38,714 nucleotides of DNA from CAJQQK01 sp963696075 (GTDB lineage: Bacteria; Pseudomonadota; Alphaproteobacteria; Rhizobiales; Hyphomicrobiaceae), in NCBI GenBank assembly GCA_963696075.1, contig CAVOJD010000024.1:1-38714 (forward strand). Direction: 5' to 3'. The number at the start of each line of letters is the position of its first letter. Within the stretch, counting starts at the first letter, position 1. Under the pieces are notes generated by a model. That model was not told the origin of the DNA. It was given only the letters and a program-made list of their open reading frames with translations, and made no database searches. The position numbers were made by a program, and so were the translations under genes. Of this stretch, positions 17,038-25,847 are shown one piece after another.

Positions 17038-17640
17038 TTGTTGATTGACCCGCCTTGGACCATAATGAATACGGATCGCCAGATATCTTTACGGTTGGCA
17101 TTTCGGTCGCGGGAACTCTCTATAACCTCGACCGAGGGCTTGCCGGCACTTCTCGACGGCAGCTTCGTCCCAAGAAGGGCAGCCAATGTGGGTGGTGCCA
17201 AGTCCACGGAATGGACCCGCCTCGCCACGGTCCTTGCTTCAAGCTTTTGGCCGGCAAAGATCAACGGGACAAACGGATCGTAATTCCATAGCGATCCATG
17301 GTGCGCTGCGACCGTCGGGCCATCGAAGTCATTGATGAGGGCGTGCGGCTCGAAGACGACAAACACATCACCGGAACGTGCCAAGTTGTGGTTACTGAGA
17401 ACAGCGCGGATGAACGGCTGGTCGGGGCAAGTGCCGTTGGCGAGTGCCGACTGGCGACCGCGAGGCCAACGCCGGGCAGCTTCATGACCTCCTCGGTGAC
17501 CGCGGCCTCAACTTCGGCCTGGGAGACGCCTGCTTCCTTGATGGCCTCCCGGTTCAAGTAGATCTCACAGGCAGGCCGCGTATCAGTCGTCTCGACCTGA
17601 CCGGGAACAACGTTTTCAGGCACCACACCTGTACGTGAGC
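17038..17640 (-). pseudogene. C-terminal remnant of an alkaline-phosphatase-superfamily protein
   Basis: Two frames encode successive parts of one protein: CEIYLNREAIKEAGVSQAEV with EEVMKLPGVGLAVAS (about 17440-17580), then SGDVFVVFEPHALINDFDG, HHGSLWNYDPFVPLIFAG and VDLAPPTLAALLG (about 17130-17380). The HHGS-W-YD-VP-IFAG pattern and the following APT-LAALLG are characteristic of the last part of type I phosphodiesterase/alkaline phosphatase proteins. A frameshift near 17390-17440 separates the two and the N-terminal two thirds are missing. An IS1380 element begins 40 bases upstream, but no matching N-terminus is found beyond it. Confidence 0.65.
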
Positions 17641-17682
17641 AAAGATCTCGGTCGGACCGGCGACCAGGCTTTAGTCTTCTAA

Positions 17683-19335
17683 CCCGCATTATGCACCAAG
17701 GATGAGCAATCATCGCCTGGCTGTGGCGCAAAGCTTTGGGATCGCGTAGCAAATCGGTGTTGAGACGATGTGCTGCGTTCCACCACCGAGCGCCACAGCC
17801 ATGACCGACGCTACGCCACTTTCCTTCGAGCTGCCAGCCGTTGCGCGCAAGAAGCTCACAGTCGATTTCGATGGCGGCAACCAGTCGTCGGACGCCGGCA
17901 TGCTGCTGCTGCGTGGCGCCGAGAAGAAGACCGGCGTCCTTGCCCGGCTTGCCGCGGCCATGCGGGACCGGCGCGATCTGACGCGCATCCGGCATCGGAT
18001 GGGCGAGATCATTGAAGCGCGCGTGTTCGGCATCTGCTGCGGCTACGAAGACGGCATCGATCACGATGCCCTGCGCCATGATCCGGCGATGAAAATGGCG
18101 GTCGGGCGCTGTCCCGAGACGGGCGCGCCGCTCGCCTCGCAATCGACCATCAGCCGCTTCGAGAATGCGCCGAGTAAGACGGACGCAGCGCGGCTTGCGA
18201 AGGCTCTCGTCGATCAGTTCACGGCGCGCGTGACGCCCTCAGGGTGCGATATCTTCGACATTGATGACACGTTCGACGCCGCGCACGGCGGCCAGCAACT
18301 GACGTTCTGGAACGCGCATCATGACGAGCGCGGCTTTGCGCCGATGCACGTTTATCATGCCGCAAGCGGCTTGCCGGTGGCGACCATCCTGCGCCCGGCG
18401 AAGACGCCGAACGGCCGGGAAGTCCGCACGGTGATCAAGCATCTGACGAAGCGCATTCTGAAGACGTGGGAAAAGGCGAACATCGTCTGGCGCGGCGACA
18501 GTCACTATGGGCGCGCCGAGGCAATGGAGTGGTGCGATGAAAACGGCGTCGGCTACATCTTCGGCTTCGCGGGCAACAGCGTGCTCGATGCCCTGGTCGC
18601 TGAGGCGGCGGACCATCTGCGCTTCTGGCATGCGCTGTCGGATGCGCCGAAATCGCGGTGCTACAAGGCGCTCGAATACAAGGCGGGAAGCTGGTCGGCG
18701 CCGCGCCGCGTGATCGCGCGCATCGAGGCTTCGATGCATCCAGACCCGACGCCGGAAGATCCGAAAGCGATGCGCCAGGAGATCGACGTGCGCTACGTCG
18801 TGACGTCGCTCGATGGCGATCCCGAGCGTCTCTACGAAGGCGTCTACTGCCAGCGCGGCCAAGCCGAGAACCTGATCAAACTGCATAAGGCCCAGCTCGC
18901 GTCGGATCGCACGTCGTGCCATTCGGCGACAGCCAATCAGGTGCGCCTGACGCTGCATTCGGCAGCGTTCTGGCTGATGCACACGGTGCGCGCCGAGATC
19001 CCGCAAGGCCATGCGCTGGCAAGGTGCGAGTTCAACACGCTCCGACTGCGTCTCTTGAAGATCGCCGCACGCGTCATCGAGCACGGCCGCCGCATCCGCG
19101 TGCATCTGCCATCGAGCTGCGTCGAGAAAACCTTGTTCCGCGCGATCGCCCTCGGACTCTCGCCGTCGGGACCATGATGCATGGGGCATGCGCGCCCGAA
19201 CCGCCGCCGAACGAGGCAGACCAACCCCCAACGCGTTGCACAGCGAGTAACCAAAAAACGATCCGACCGGACCGAACGACGACGCGCGCGCGTCAGATCA
19301 GGCGACTTGTGCGTGCTTCTGATGCATGATCCGGG
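17683..19335 (+). mobile_element. IS1380-family element with CTAA target duplication
   Basis: The ends CCCGCATTATGCACCA (17683-17698) and, inverted, CCCGGATCATGCATCA (19320-19335) match at 12 of 16 positions. The exact 4-bp direct repeat CTAA stands on both sides (17679-17682 and 19336-19339), as expected for the family. It is 1653 bp and carries one intact transposase gene, so it may be active. Confidence 0.88.
17801..19177 (+). CDS. IS1380-family transposase
   Basis: A 458-aa DDE transposase. The catalytic regions are visible: DIDDTFDAAHGGQQL with the first Asp near residue 155, RGDSHYGRAEAMEW with the second, and YCQRGQAENLIKLHKAQL with the Glu. The N-terminal part (DFDGGNQSSDAGMLLLR, CGYEDGIDHDALRHDPAMK) is typical of the family. 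The ATG at 17801 begins MTDATPLSFELP; the reading frame continues 11 codons upstream without a better start. It is only distantly like the second IS1380 transposase at 30001-31335. Confidence 0.95.
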   Translation: MTDATPLSFELPAVARKKLTVDFDGGNQSSDAGMLLLRGAEKKTGVLARLAAAMRDRRDLTRIRHRMGEIIEARVFGICCGYEDGIDHDALRHDPAMKMAVGRCPETGAPLASQSTISRFENAPSKTDAARLAKALVDQFTARVTPSGCDIFDIDDTFDAAHGGQQLTFWNAHHDERGFAPMHVYHAASGLPVATILRPAKTPNGREVRTVIKHLTKRILKTWEKANIVWRGDSHYGRAEAMEWCDENGVGYIFGFAGNSVLDALVAEAADHLRFWHALSDAPKSRCYKALEYKAGSWSAPRRVIARIEASMHPDPTPEDPKAMRQEIDVRYVVTSLDGDPERLYEGVYCQRGQAENLIKLHKAQLASDRTSCHSATANQVRLTLHSAAFWLMHTVRAEIPQGHALARCEFNTLRLRLLKIAARVIEHGRRIRVHLPSSCVEKTLFRAIALGLSPSGP

Positions 19336-19471
19336 CTAAGAGCGTGATCCTTTAGCAACATCCATGGGCCTCGATCGAAAGCCTAAGATAATGCGAACGC
19401 GCAGGTTCGAAAGATTATTTACACTTTTCTCAATTGATTCGATTTTCACTAGTCGTCGGGGGGCGAATTAA

Positions 19472-20464
19472 ATGGTGATATCTTCCTGGGAGCGGCGCGC
19501 GGCGCCTTGCTGCTGTTTGGTTTTGGCGATGTTGGTGTGGGCAACTTTTGCGATCAAACCGCTAAAGGCTGCCGAAGGGGCAGGGAGCTTCTATCTGCTC
19601 GGATCAAAAACGAGCATGGCGGGCTTTCTGCCGCCGCCGGGTACGTACGTCCAAGACCTCAATTTTTTCTATTCTGGCAGCAGCGATGTTGCGCTCGATC
19701 TCGGCGGCGTCGAGGTGACAGGAGGCGTCGACGCAAACCTCTATTACAAGCTGCCGACACTGCTTTGGGTCTCGGATAAGAAAATCTTCGGCGGTAATGT
19801 TGCGCTCACCGCCGTCGCTCCGATCGGTTGGAAGGATGTCTCGGCTGCTGCGGAGATCAGGGGGCCGGGCGGCGGCGTCTTTGTTCCTGGACCGTTTGAG
19901 GACAGCGGCACTCACTTCGGCGATCCTGTCGTCGGTGGCATTATTGGCTGGCACCGGGGCAACTGGCATTGGAACATCACGACTCTTGTCAACATACCAA
20001 TTGGCTACTGGGAAGTAGGAAGTCTCGATAACATCGGTTTCAACCGGTGGGGCTTTGATACGACCGCGGCGGTTACGTGGCTCGACCCAACGGTCGGACT
20101 GGAGCTGTCCGTCGCGAGTGGTTTCACGTTCCACCTGGAGAATCCAGATACCGATTATAAAACAGGGACAGAGTTCCATCTTGAGTATGCGGCCGTGAAG
20201 AATTTCTCCAAAGAGCTGGGCATCGGAGTCAACGGCTATTTCTATCAGCAGGTTGAAGGCGACAGCGGCGCTGGCGCGCGGCTTGGCTCGTTCAAAGGAC
20301 GCACTTTGGCGCTTGGCCCGGTCGTCAACTGGAACTTTGTGGTTAGGCAGATCCCTGTAAGCACTAGCTTCAAGTATATGCGGGAGTTCGATGTCGAGAA
20401 TCGTCTAGAGGGTGACGTTGGGTTTGTGTCGCTAACTATGCCGCTCTCTGCCGGGCCTCGATGA
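19472..20464 (+). CDS. SphA/MetA-type outer-membrane protein
   Basis: A 330-aa outer-membrane beta-barrel of the phenol_MetA_deg/SphA type, a group linked to uptake of hydrophobic or aromatic compounds. A signal peptide (CCCLVLAMLVWATFAIKPL, then KAAEG) is followed by PPPGTYVQDLNFFYSGSSDV near the start of the mature protein, repeated amphipathic strands with aromatic girdles (HRGNWHWNITTLVNIPIGYW), and the C-terminal DVENRLEGDVGFVSLTMPL. A G-rich stretch precedes the ATG. The gene is intact although it lies between an IS1380 element and an IS3 remnant. No catabolic genes are visible next to it, so the substrate is unknown. The stretch 20465-20601 after it contains no gene. Confidence 0.85.
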   Translation: MVISSWERRAAPCCCLVLAMLVWATFAIKPLKAAEGAGSFYLLGSKTSMAGFLPPPGTYVQDLNFFYSGSSDVALDLGGVEVTGGVDANLYYKLPTLLWVSDKKIFGGNVALTAVAPIGWKDVSAAAEIRGPGGGVFVPGPFEDSGTHFGDPVVGGIIGWHRGNWHWNITTLVNIPIGYWEVGSLDNIGFNRWGFDTTAAVTWLDPTVGLELSVASGFTFHLENPDTDYKTGTEFHLEYAAVKNFSKELGIGVNGYFYQQVEGDSGAGARLGSFKGRTLALGPVVNWNFVVRQIPVSTSFKYMREFDVENRLEGDVGFVSLTMPLSAGPR

Positions 20465-20601
20465 TTCCCGGGGTGGGGCAGATGGAGTGCCCTGAATCGC
20501 CCTGGGCAAATCGTTAGGCATCCTCGGGCCCGAGAAAACTGCCGATCATGCCAACTCCAGGTTCGGGCAGCGCCAACTCCCGAAATCTCTGCACCTCGAC
20601 C

Positions 20602-21194
20602 TGAACCGTCCCGGAAACACCGGAGGCTGTTTCGTTTAAGTCATGCTGCGATGGCTTGATCCTCCTGACAAGCCCAGTAGGAGACCTCCGCCTCGGCTGG
20701 CGGGATGTTGCCGTTTGACGAGAGCAGGCGGCGGTTGTTGAACCAGTCGACCCATTCGAGCGTCGCGAACTCGACCGCCTCCATCGAGCACCAGGGGCCG
20801 CGCCGGTGGATCACCTCGGCCTTGTAGAGCCCGTTGATCGTCTCGGCGAGCGCATGCCAACGGAAACCACGAGACCGGCCTCGGCCAGGCGTTCGGTTTA
20901 CTTGATCGAGAGGTACTGGGCAGACTCAACCGGTCGTAGCAACGCTCTGAAGTAGGAGGTTGCGATGGGCATTCGAAGGCGGCGATCAATACGGTCAGGA
21001 CGAGCACCATTACCGTCGCCAGGACGGTGAACGTGCAAAGCCTGTTCGAGTGCATCGAGCACGAAGCCGGCATGCGCCGATCGTGACACACGCCAGCCGA
21101 CAATCCGGCGGGCATATGCGTCGATCACGAACGCGACGTAGACGAAGCCCGTCCACGTCGCCACGCAGGTGAAGTCCGACACCCAAAGCATGTT
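20602..21194 (-). pseudogene. 3' remnant of an IS3-family element, cut by IS21
   Basis: On the minus strand the orfB segment LWVSDFTCVATWTGFVYVAF with VIDAYARRIVGWRVS gives the first catalytic part of an IS3 integrase, and a second frame gives ALAETINGLYKAEVI with WVDWFNNRRLL and the final QAIAA. An internal deletion removes the SVGDSYDN-type segment between them. The outer end TGAACCGTCCCGGAAACACC at 20602-20621 looks like the IS3 terminus. The upstream part of the gene stops at the left end of IS21 at 21195. Confidence 0.8.
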
Positions 21195-21247
21195 TGTCAA
21201 CGCCGGAGCAATTTTGCAGCACTTGGCCGGAGTAAAAGTACATCACT

Positions 21248-21297
21248 GACGACAAGCAAGAAGGCCCCCGATATCGGGGGCCTTCTTGCTTGTCGTC
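21248..21297. terminator. Perfect 50-bp palindrome abutting the istB stop
   Basis: GACGACAAGCAAGAAGGCCC is the start of a 25-bp arm (21248-21272) that is followed directly by its exact complement (21273-21297), with no loop bases. It ends next to the istB stop codon (21298-21300). On RNA it forms a very strong hairpin and probably ends istAB transcription and blocks read-through from outside. No clear T-run follows on the minus strand, so the mechanism is uncertain. Confidence 0.65.
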
Positions 21298-22101
21298 TTA
21301 TTTCTTGGTGGGTTCTGTGGGTGGCGGCTTGGCTTTGCGTGAGCGGCGTTTGCTGTCGGCGAGCCGGTAGCTGTCGCCGTTCATCTCCAGGATGTGGACG
21401 TGGTGGGTGAGGCGGTCGAGCAAGGCGCCGGTCAGGCGTTCCGAACCGAACACGGAGGTCCACTCGTCGAATGGCAGATTGCTGGTGACCATCGTCGAGC
21501 CGCGTTCGTATCGTTGCGAGAACACCTCGAACAGCAGCTCGGCGCCGGATGTTGAGAGTGGCACATAACCCAACTCATCAATGATCAGCAGCTTGTAACC
21601 GGCCAGTTGACGCTGGAGGCGGAGCAGGCGCTTCTCATCGCGTGCTTCGATCAGGCTATGCACCAGGGCAGCAGCGGTGATGAAGCCGACGGCCAGCCCC
21701 TTCTGGCAAGCTGCCAATCCGAGCCCGAGGGCGATGTGGCTCTTTCCGGTGCCGGAGTTGCCAACGGCAATGATGTTCTCGCGCCGCTCAATGTAATCGC
21801 AGCGCGCCAGCTCCAGAACCGCCATCTTGTTGAGTGATGGCAATGCGAGATAGTCGAAGCTATCGAGGCTTTTCACGGTCGGGAATTTGGCCGCCTTGAT
21901 CCGGCGTTCGACCATGCGCCGCTCACGATCGATCATCTCCAGTTCGGCCAGCCGCATCAGGTAGCGGGGATGATCAACGCCCTCAGCCGCGCACAGTTGG
22001 GCTTGGCGATCATACTCACGCAGGAACGTCGGCAGCTTGAGGGCCTTGAGGTGATGCGCCAGCAGGATTTGCGGCGTGCCCGTTGATGGCACGTCGGTCA
22101 T
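21298..22101 (-). CDS. istB: IS21-family ATPase helper IstB
   Basis: A 267-aa AAA+ ATPase of the DnaA/DnaC type that helps IstA choose targets. Walker A is GNSGTGKSHIALG at about residues 116-128 and Walker B is LLIIDELGYVPL at about residues 170-181; SNLPFDEW and LLDRLTHH follow as family motifs. The start overlaps the istA stop by four bases (22098-22101), so translation is coupled. A hairpin follows the stop immediately. The gene looks intact. Confidence 0.96.
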   Translation of the reverse strand: MTDVPSTGTPQILLAHHLKALKLPTFLREYDRQAQLCAAEGVDHPRYLMRLAELEMIDRERRMVERRIKAAKFPTVKSLDSFDYLALPSLNKMAVLELARCDYIERRENIIAVGNSGTGKSHIALGLGLAACQKGLAVGFITAAALVHSLIEARDEKRLLRLQRQLAGYKLLIIDELGYVPLSTSGAELLFEVFSQRYERGSTMVTSNLPFDEWTSVFGSERLTGALLDRLTHHVHILEMNGDSYRLADSKRRSRKAKPPPTEPTKK

Positions 22102-23609
22102 GCCACCACCTCGTCTTGCTGCCCAGTCAGCAGATCCATGTACGAACGCGCCGATGTCGTTGCGACGACGGCTTTTGGCAGATACGGATAGATCGTCATA
22201 TCCAGGTGCGGTGGACGCCGCTCAATCCGGCACAGGACGAGATGCTTGACGGCATCAAAGCCAACCGCGCCACGCTCAATGGCGTCGTGCATGGCGGCCA
22301 CGACATCATCCAGCGTGAATGTCTCCATCAGGCGCAGCACTTGGACGAACTCCCGCTTACCCTTTTTGCCCATGCGCGCTTCAAGCAATCGGCGCAGCGT
22401 TGCAAACGCCTCCGGCAAAACCCAGTTGCTGAGCGGTGCGGCTTGATCCAACGCGTTGGTCTTTTGTTCGAGCAAGGCCAGGTAGTGCAGCGGATTGAAG
22501 ACAAAGTCTTCGCGCTCATACGAGCGCGCGTGCCGCGCGATGACCTCCGCCCCACACGAGATCACGACTTGATGGACGTAGCCACGGATCAGAACCTTTT
22601 GGTGTCCATAGGATGTCGGCACTGAGTAATCATTGTTGCGGTAGCGCACGAGCGCCAAGGAGTTGACGCGACCCGGGCGCTTGTCGCAGGCGTCATAAGG
22701 CGCTGGCACCGGCTTCTGAAACACAGCGAGGTCATGCTCCAGCCGTTCTGCGATCGTACCGTCATGACCGCGCAACCGGGCGCCTTGCCGCTTCCGGCAG
22801 CGCTCCAGAAGGTCCGCGTTCAACGCATCGAAACTGTCGAACACCGGGATCGGCACCAGGAAGTTGCGCCGCGCGTAGCCGACAAGTCCCTCGACTTTGC
22901 CTTTATCGTTACCCTTTCCTGGACGGCCAAACCGATCCGTAAACAAGTAATGCGATTGCAACTCACTGAACACGCGCGTGCGCTGGCGGCGGCCATCGCC
23001 GAGAATGCGGGCAACGGCGATCTTGGTGTTGTCATAGAGGATCGATTGCGGCACGCCGCCGAAGAACTCGAATGCTCTGACGTGGCCGTCACAGAATGCC
23101 TCTGTCGTCTCCGCCGGATAGGCCACGATAAAGATCCCATCGGAGTGCGGCAGGTGGATTGCCAGGAAGTGGATCTTGCGTTCGATCCCGCCGATGATAC
23201 CGAGCGCTTCGCCAAAGTCGGCTTGCGCATGACCGGGAGGATGCGCGAGCGGCACAAACATCTCCTGGCTTCGTTGACGCCAGCCCGCAATGTAGTCCTT
23301 CACGATCGTGATGCCGCCGGCAAAACCGTGCTCGTCTCGCAGCCGCTCGAAGATCCGCTTGGACGTGTGGCGCTGCTTCTTAGGACGATCTTTGTCAGCG
23401 GCCAGGATCTCGTCAATCACACCGGTGAAGGCATCAAGCTTGGGTCGAAGCGGTGGCTTCGTGCGGACATACCCTGGTGGCACCGAAAACTTCAGCATCT
23501 TGGCAACTGTTCGAGGATCAATCCCAAACTTCTCAGCCGCTGCGCGACGGCTCAATCCATCGATCTGCACCGCATGCCGGACACGCGCGTATAGCTCCAC
23601 CTTCTTCAT
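22098..23609 (-). CDS. istA: IS21-family transposase IstA
   Basis: A 503-aa transposase. The N-terminal helix-turn-helix is LSRRAAAEKFGIDPRTVAK. The DDE core has AQADFGEALG, ILYDNTKIAVARILG and the Glu in GNDKGKVEGLVGYARRNF. The C-terminal part includes the Mu-type beta-barrel region (VNSLALVRYRNNDYSVPTSY). It starts at ATG 23609, about 114 nt inside the right end of the element, and overlaps istB at its 3' end. No lesion is seen, so the element may still be mobile. Confidence 0.96.
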   Translation of the reverse strand: MKKVELYARVRHAVQIDGLSRRAAAEKFGIDPRTVAKMLKFSVPPGYVRTKPPLRPKLDAFTGVIDEILAADKDRPKKQRHTSKRIFERLRDEHGFAGGITIVKDYIAGWRQRSQEMFVPLAHPPGHAQADFGEALGIIGGIERKIHFLAIHLPHSDGIFIVAYPAETTEAFCDGHVRAFEFFGGVPQSILYDNTKIAVARILGDGRRQRTRVFSELQSHYLFTDRFGRPGKGNDKGKVEGLVGYARRNFLVPIPVFDSFDALNADLLERCRKRQGARLRGHDGTIAERLEHDLAVFQKPVPAPYDACDKRPGRVNSLALVRYRNNDYSVPTSYGHQKVLIRGYVHQVVISCGAEVIARHARSYEREDFVFNPLHYLALLEQKTNALDQAAPLSNWVLPEAFATLRRLLEARMGKKGKREFVQVLRLMETFTLDDVVAAMHDAIERGAVGFDAVKHLVLCRIERRPPHLDMTIYPYLPKAVVATTSARSYMDLLTGQQDEVVA

Positions 23610-24075
23610 CCCCCAGCCCCCGCTGCCAACGCAGGCACTGGGACCATCTCTGCCGCACTTTTAGTCCGGCGCAACCAAACAAATCAGCCGCTTCACTGAG
23701 GGAGTATTGCTCCGGCGATTACACGCCTTGCCGCGCAAACCAATTTCATCATCAGTTTGATGCTCTATGCATCCACCTACGAGCACCAGCTTGAGGACGG
23801 GCACACAGTAACGCTCATGGAGATGGTTCCGCGCCAAGGCAACCGTGACGTCTTCGCTGTAAAGGCCGCTCTTCTTTTGAAACGTATCTGGGTCGGAAAG
23901 ACTGCCGTCGTTGGGCGGCTGATGGTTGATCGACGGTTTGGTACCCTGCCGGATGATCTCAGTGCATTTATTGTTATGACGAGATGAGAGGTGGTTCCAC
24001 AATTTCGGACGGTGGGATAGGTGGTTTGTCTGCCTGACAGCGGGCACGATTGTGTCAGCGAATCAGGAGCGAACG

Positions 24076-24384
24076 ATGAGCAGACGACCTCGGCGGAACC
24101 ACTCGCCGGCATTCAAGGCCAAGGTGGCGATTGCGGCGATCAAGGGCGATCGGACGATCGCGCAGATCGCGGAGCAGTTTGACGTCCATCCGAACCAGGT
24201 GACAACGTGGAAAGCGCAGCTCGAAGGCGGTGCTGCCGACGTGTTCGGCGCCAGCGCGGCGGCGCATCAGGAGCCCGCCGTCGACGTGAAGATGCTGCAC
24301 GCCAAGATCGGCGAGCTGACGCTGGAGAACGATTTTTTAGAGGGCGCGCTCACCAAGGCGGGATTGCTGAGCGCAAAGCGATGA
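24076..24384 (+). CDS. IS3-family OrfA
   Basis: A 102-aa protein with helix-turn-helix RTIAQIAEQFDVHPNQVTTW, then a leucine-zipper-like stretch (MLHAKIGELTLENDFLEGAL). The ATG at 24076 has GGAG six bases upstream. The T-rich run GATTTTTTAG at about 24331-24340 is a likely site of minus-one frameshifting that would give the fused OrfAB transposase. The stop overlaps the orfB ATG by four bases. Confidence 0.92.
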   Translation: MSRRPRRNHSPAFKAKVAIAAIKGDRTIAQIAEQFDVHPNQVTTWKAQLEGGAADVFGASAAAHQEPAVDVKMLHAKIGELTLENDFLEGALTKAGLLSAKR

Positions 24385-25217
24385 TCGACCGCGGTCATGC
24401 GTTGAGCGTCACGAAGCAAGCCGAGAGCATCGGAATCTCTCGAAGCACGGTGTACTACCTGCCGCGTCCGGTGTCGGCGCAAGACCTCGCGCTGATGAGG
24501 GAGATCGACGCGCTGCACATCGAGTTCCCCTTCGCCGGGGCTCGTATGTTGCGCAGCCTTCTGGCTGCCAAGGGACACAGGATCGGCCGTCGTCACGTCA
24601 AGACGCTGATGCAGCGGATGGGGATCGAGGCCTTGTACCGCCGGCCGCGGACGACGAAGCCGGCGCCGGGCCATAAGATCTTTCCGTATCTGTTGCGTGG
24701 GCTTGAGATCACACACCCCAATCAGGTCTGGGCAATGGACATCACGTACATCCCGATGGCGAAGGGCTTCGTCTATCTCGCGGTCGTGCTCGACTGGTTT
24801 TCGCGGCGCGTCCTGTCGTGGCGGCTGTCGATCACGATGGATGCAGCGTTCTGCGTCGAAGCCTTGGAAGAAGCTCTGGCACGCTATGGCAAGCCGAAGA
24901 TCTTCAACACGGATCAGGGCTCGCAGTTCACCGGTGCGTCCTTCACCGGCGTGCTGACTGCGAACGACATCAGGATCAGCATGGACGGCAAGGGGGCGTG
25001 GCGGGACAACGTCTTCGTCGAACGACTCTGGCGCACGATCAAGTACGAGGAGGTCTACCTCTACGCCTACGAAAGCGTCAGCGCGGCGCACGCAGGGATC
25101 GGGCGCTATCTCGATCTCTACAATGGCCGCCGGCCGCATTCGTCTCTTGACGGCATGACGCCGGACGAGGCCTACTTCGGACAACAGAGCACGCCGCCGA
25201 TCCGCTTGGCGGCCTAA
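24381..25217 (+). CDS. IS3-family OrfB transposase
   Basis: A 278-aa integrase-type transposase. Catalytic segments are WAMDITYIPM, FNTDQGSQFTGAS and VFVERLWRTIKYEEV, and the C-terminus is the usual RPHSSLDGMTPDEAYFG. Upstream of the ATG the frame stays open through GGIAERKA back past the T-run in orfA, as needed for a frameshifted OrfAB fusion. No lesion is seen. Confidence 0.94.
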   Translation: MIDRGHALSVTKQAESIGISRSTVYYLPRPVSAQDLALMREIDALHIEFPFAGARMLRSLLAAKGHRIGRRHVKTLMQRMGIEALYRRPRTTKPAPGHKIFPYLLRGLEITHPNQVWAMDITYIPMAKGFVYLAVVLDWFSRRVLSWRLSITMDAAFCVEALEEALARYGKPKIFNTDQGSQFTGASFTGVLTANDIRISMDGKGAWRDNVFVERLWRTIKYEEVYLYAYESVSAAHAGIGRYLDLYNGRRPHSSLDGMTPDEAYFGQQSTPPIRLAA

Positions 25218-25847
25218 CCCCGGCAGACGATCCACTTATCCAAGCGGAAAATCTGTCCGAACAACCGGGGCCACTTCAATGGGCAGTCGGCCGTGCGGTT
25301 GTCGCAGTTATGGAACTGCCAAAACGTATCGCCTTTGAGGCGCATCTCGTGAGCGCGGCTGTGCAGATATTCGAGGCTACGGGCGAGCAGGTAGAAGTAG
25401 CCGGAGATTTCGAAGCCGCCTTCATGCGGAAACTGGATGCAAGCCTCGGCTTTACTGAAGCCGACACTGCCCGGCTCGTCGAGCAATGCCGCACTCTGGT
25501 TGAGAAATTGAGGGCGAGGAAACAGTCCTCCACCGTCAAGGTCGGGGTCAGCAAGATTGTAGCCAAATAGGCCTGAACTCTTACCGACCCATGCGCACGA
25601 GCGCGACCTTCTTGGGAGCTAACGATTAACGTGCGATGGGTTGATCTCTGATCCGCTCCACGTTCTGGTCAATGATTGGTAGCGGCACCTCAACGCCGCG
25701 GAGATCTGCGATGGTTTGGGGTTGATCGACCCTGCGGCTCACAAACTCGGCCGGTTCGCGATTGCCATAAGGATCCGTCCAATCCACGCAAGATTTCTCA
25801 GGTTCAGTGTGCTTGAATTGTGCACGAGAACGCGTAACTCACTCACA

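Larger units (their letters stand above)
21195..23723 (-). mobile_element. Complete IS21-family element
   Basis: Both ends carry TGT-N3-CGCCGGAGCAAT (TGTCAACGCCGGAGCAAT at 21195-21212; its inverse ends at 23723), with a further inner repeat around CCGGA-G/C-TAAAAGT on each side, the multiple terminal repeats usual for IS21. It contains the overlapping istA and istB genes. At 2529 bp it has the usual size. No target duplication is seen: the left flank is an IS3 remnant and the right flank an unrelated gene. Confidence 0.9.
23987..25278 (+). mobile_element. IS3-family element with ATG target duplication
   Basis: The left end AGAGGTGGTTCC and the inverted right end TGAAGTGGCCCC are imperfect repeats that continue with shared TTCGGAC and TGTCTGCC/CGTCTGCC blocks. 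ATG stands on both sides (23984-23986 and 25279-25281), a 3-bp duplication as usual for IS3. It is 1292 bp and carries intact orfA and orfB. A solo right end of a close relative lies at 34571-34655. Confidence 0.9.
23724..25570 (+). pseudogene. Gene of unknown function cut by IS21 and split by an IS3 element
   Basis: Two open segments, 23724-23986 and 25279-25570, join in frame when the IS3 element (23987-25278) and one copy of its ATG target duplication are removed. The junction reads SAFIVMTRWAVGRAVVAVME. Upstream the frame runs open into the right end of IS21 (ITRLAAQTNFIISLMLYAST), with no ribosome binding site, so the 5' end is also lost. The restored product of at least about 180 aa has LEDGHTVTLMEMVPRQGNRD, LPDDLSAFIV and a helical C-terminus (FTEADTARLVEQCRTLVEKL). 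I do not recognise the family. Confidence 0.6.

Noticed and set aside
18239..19231. 330-codon minus-strand open frame
   Set aside because: It is antisense to the intact IS1380 transposase; the open frame is a by-product of GC-rich codon use.
22734..23594. 286-codon plus-strand open frame
   Set aside because: It is antisense to istA, whose motifs and overlap with istB are decisive.
24267..25235. 322-codon minus-strand open frame
   Set aside because: It is antisense to the IS3 orfA/orfB pair and rich in R, H and P as expected for a shadow frame.
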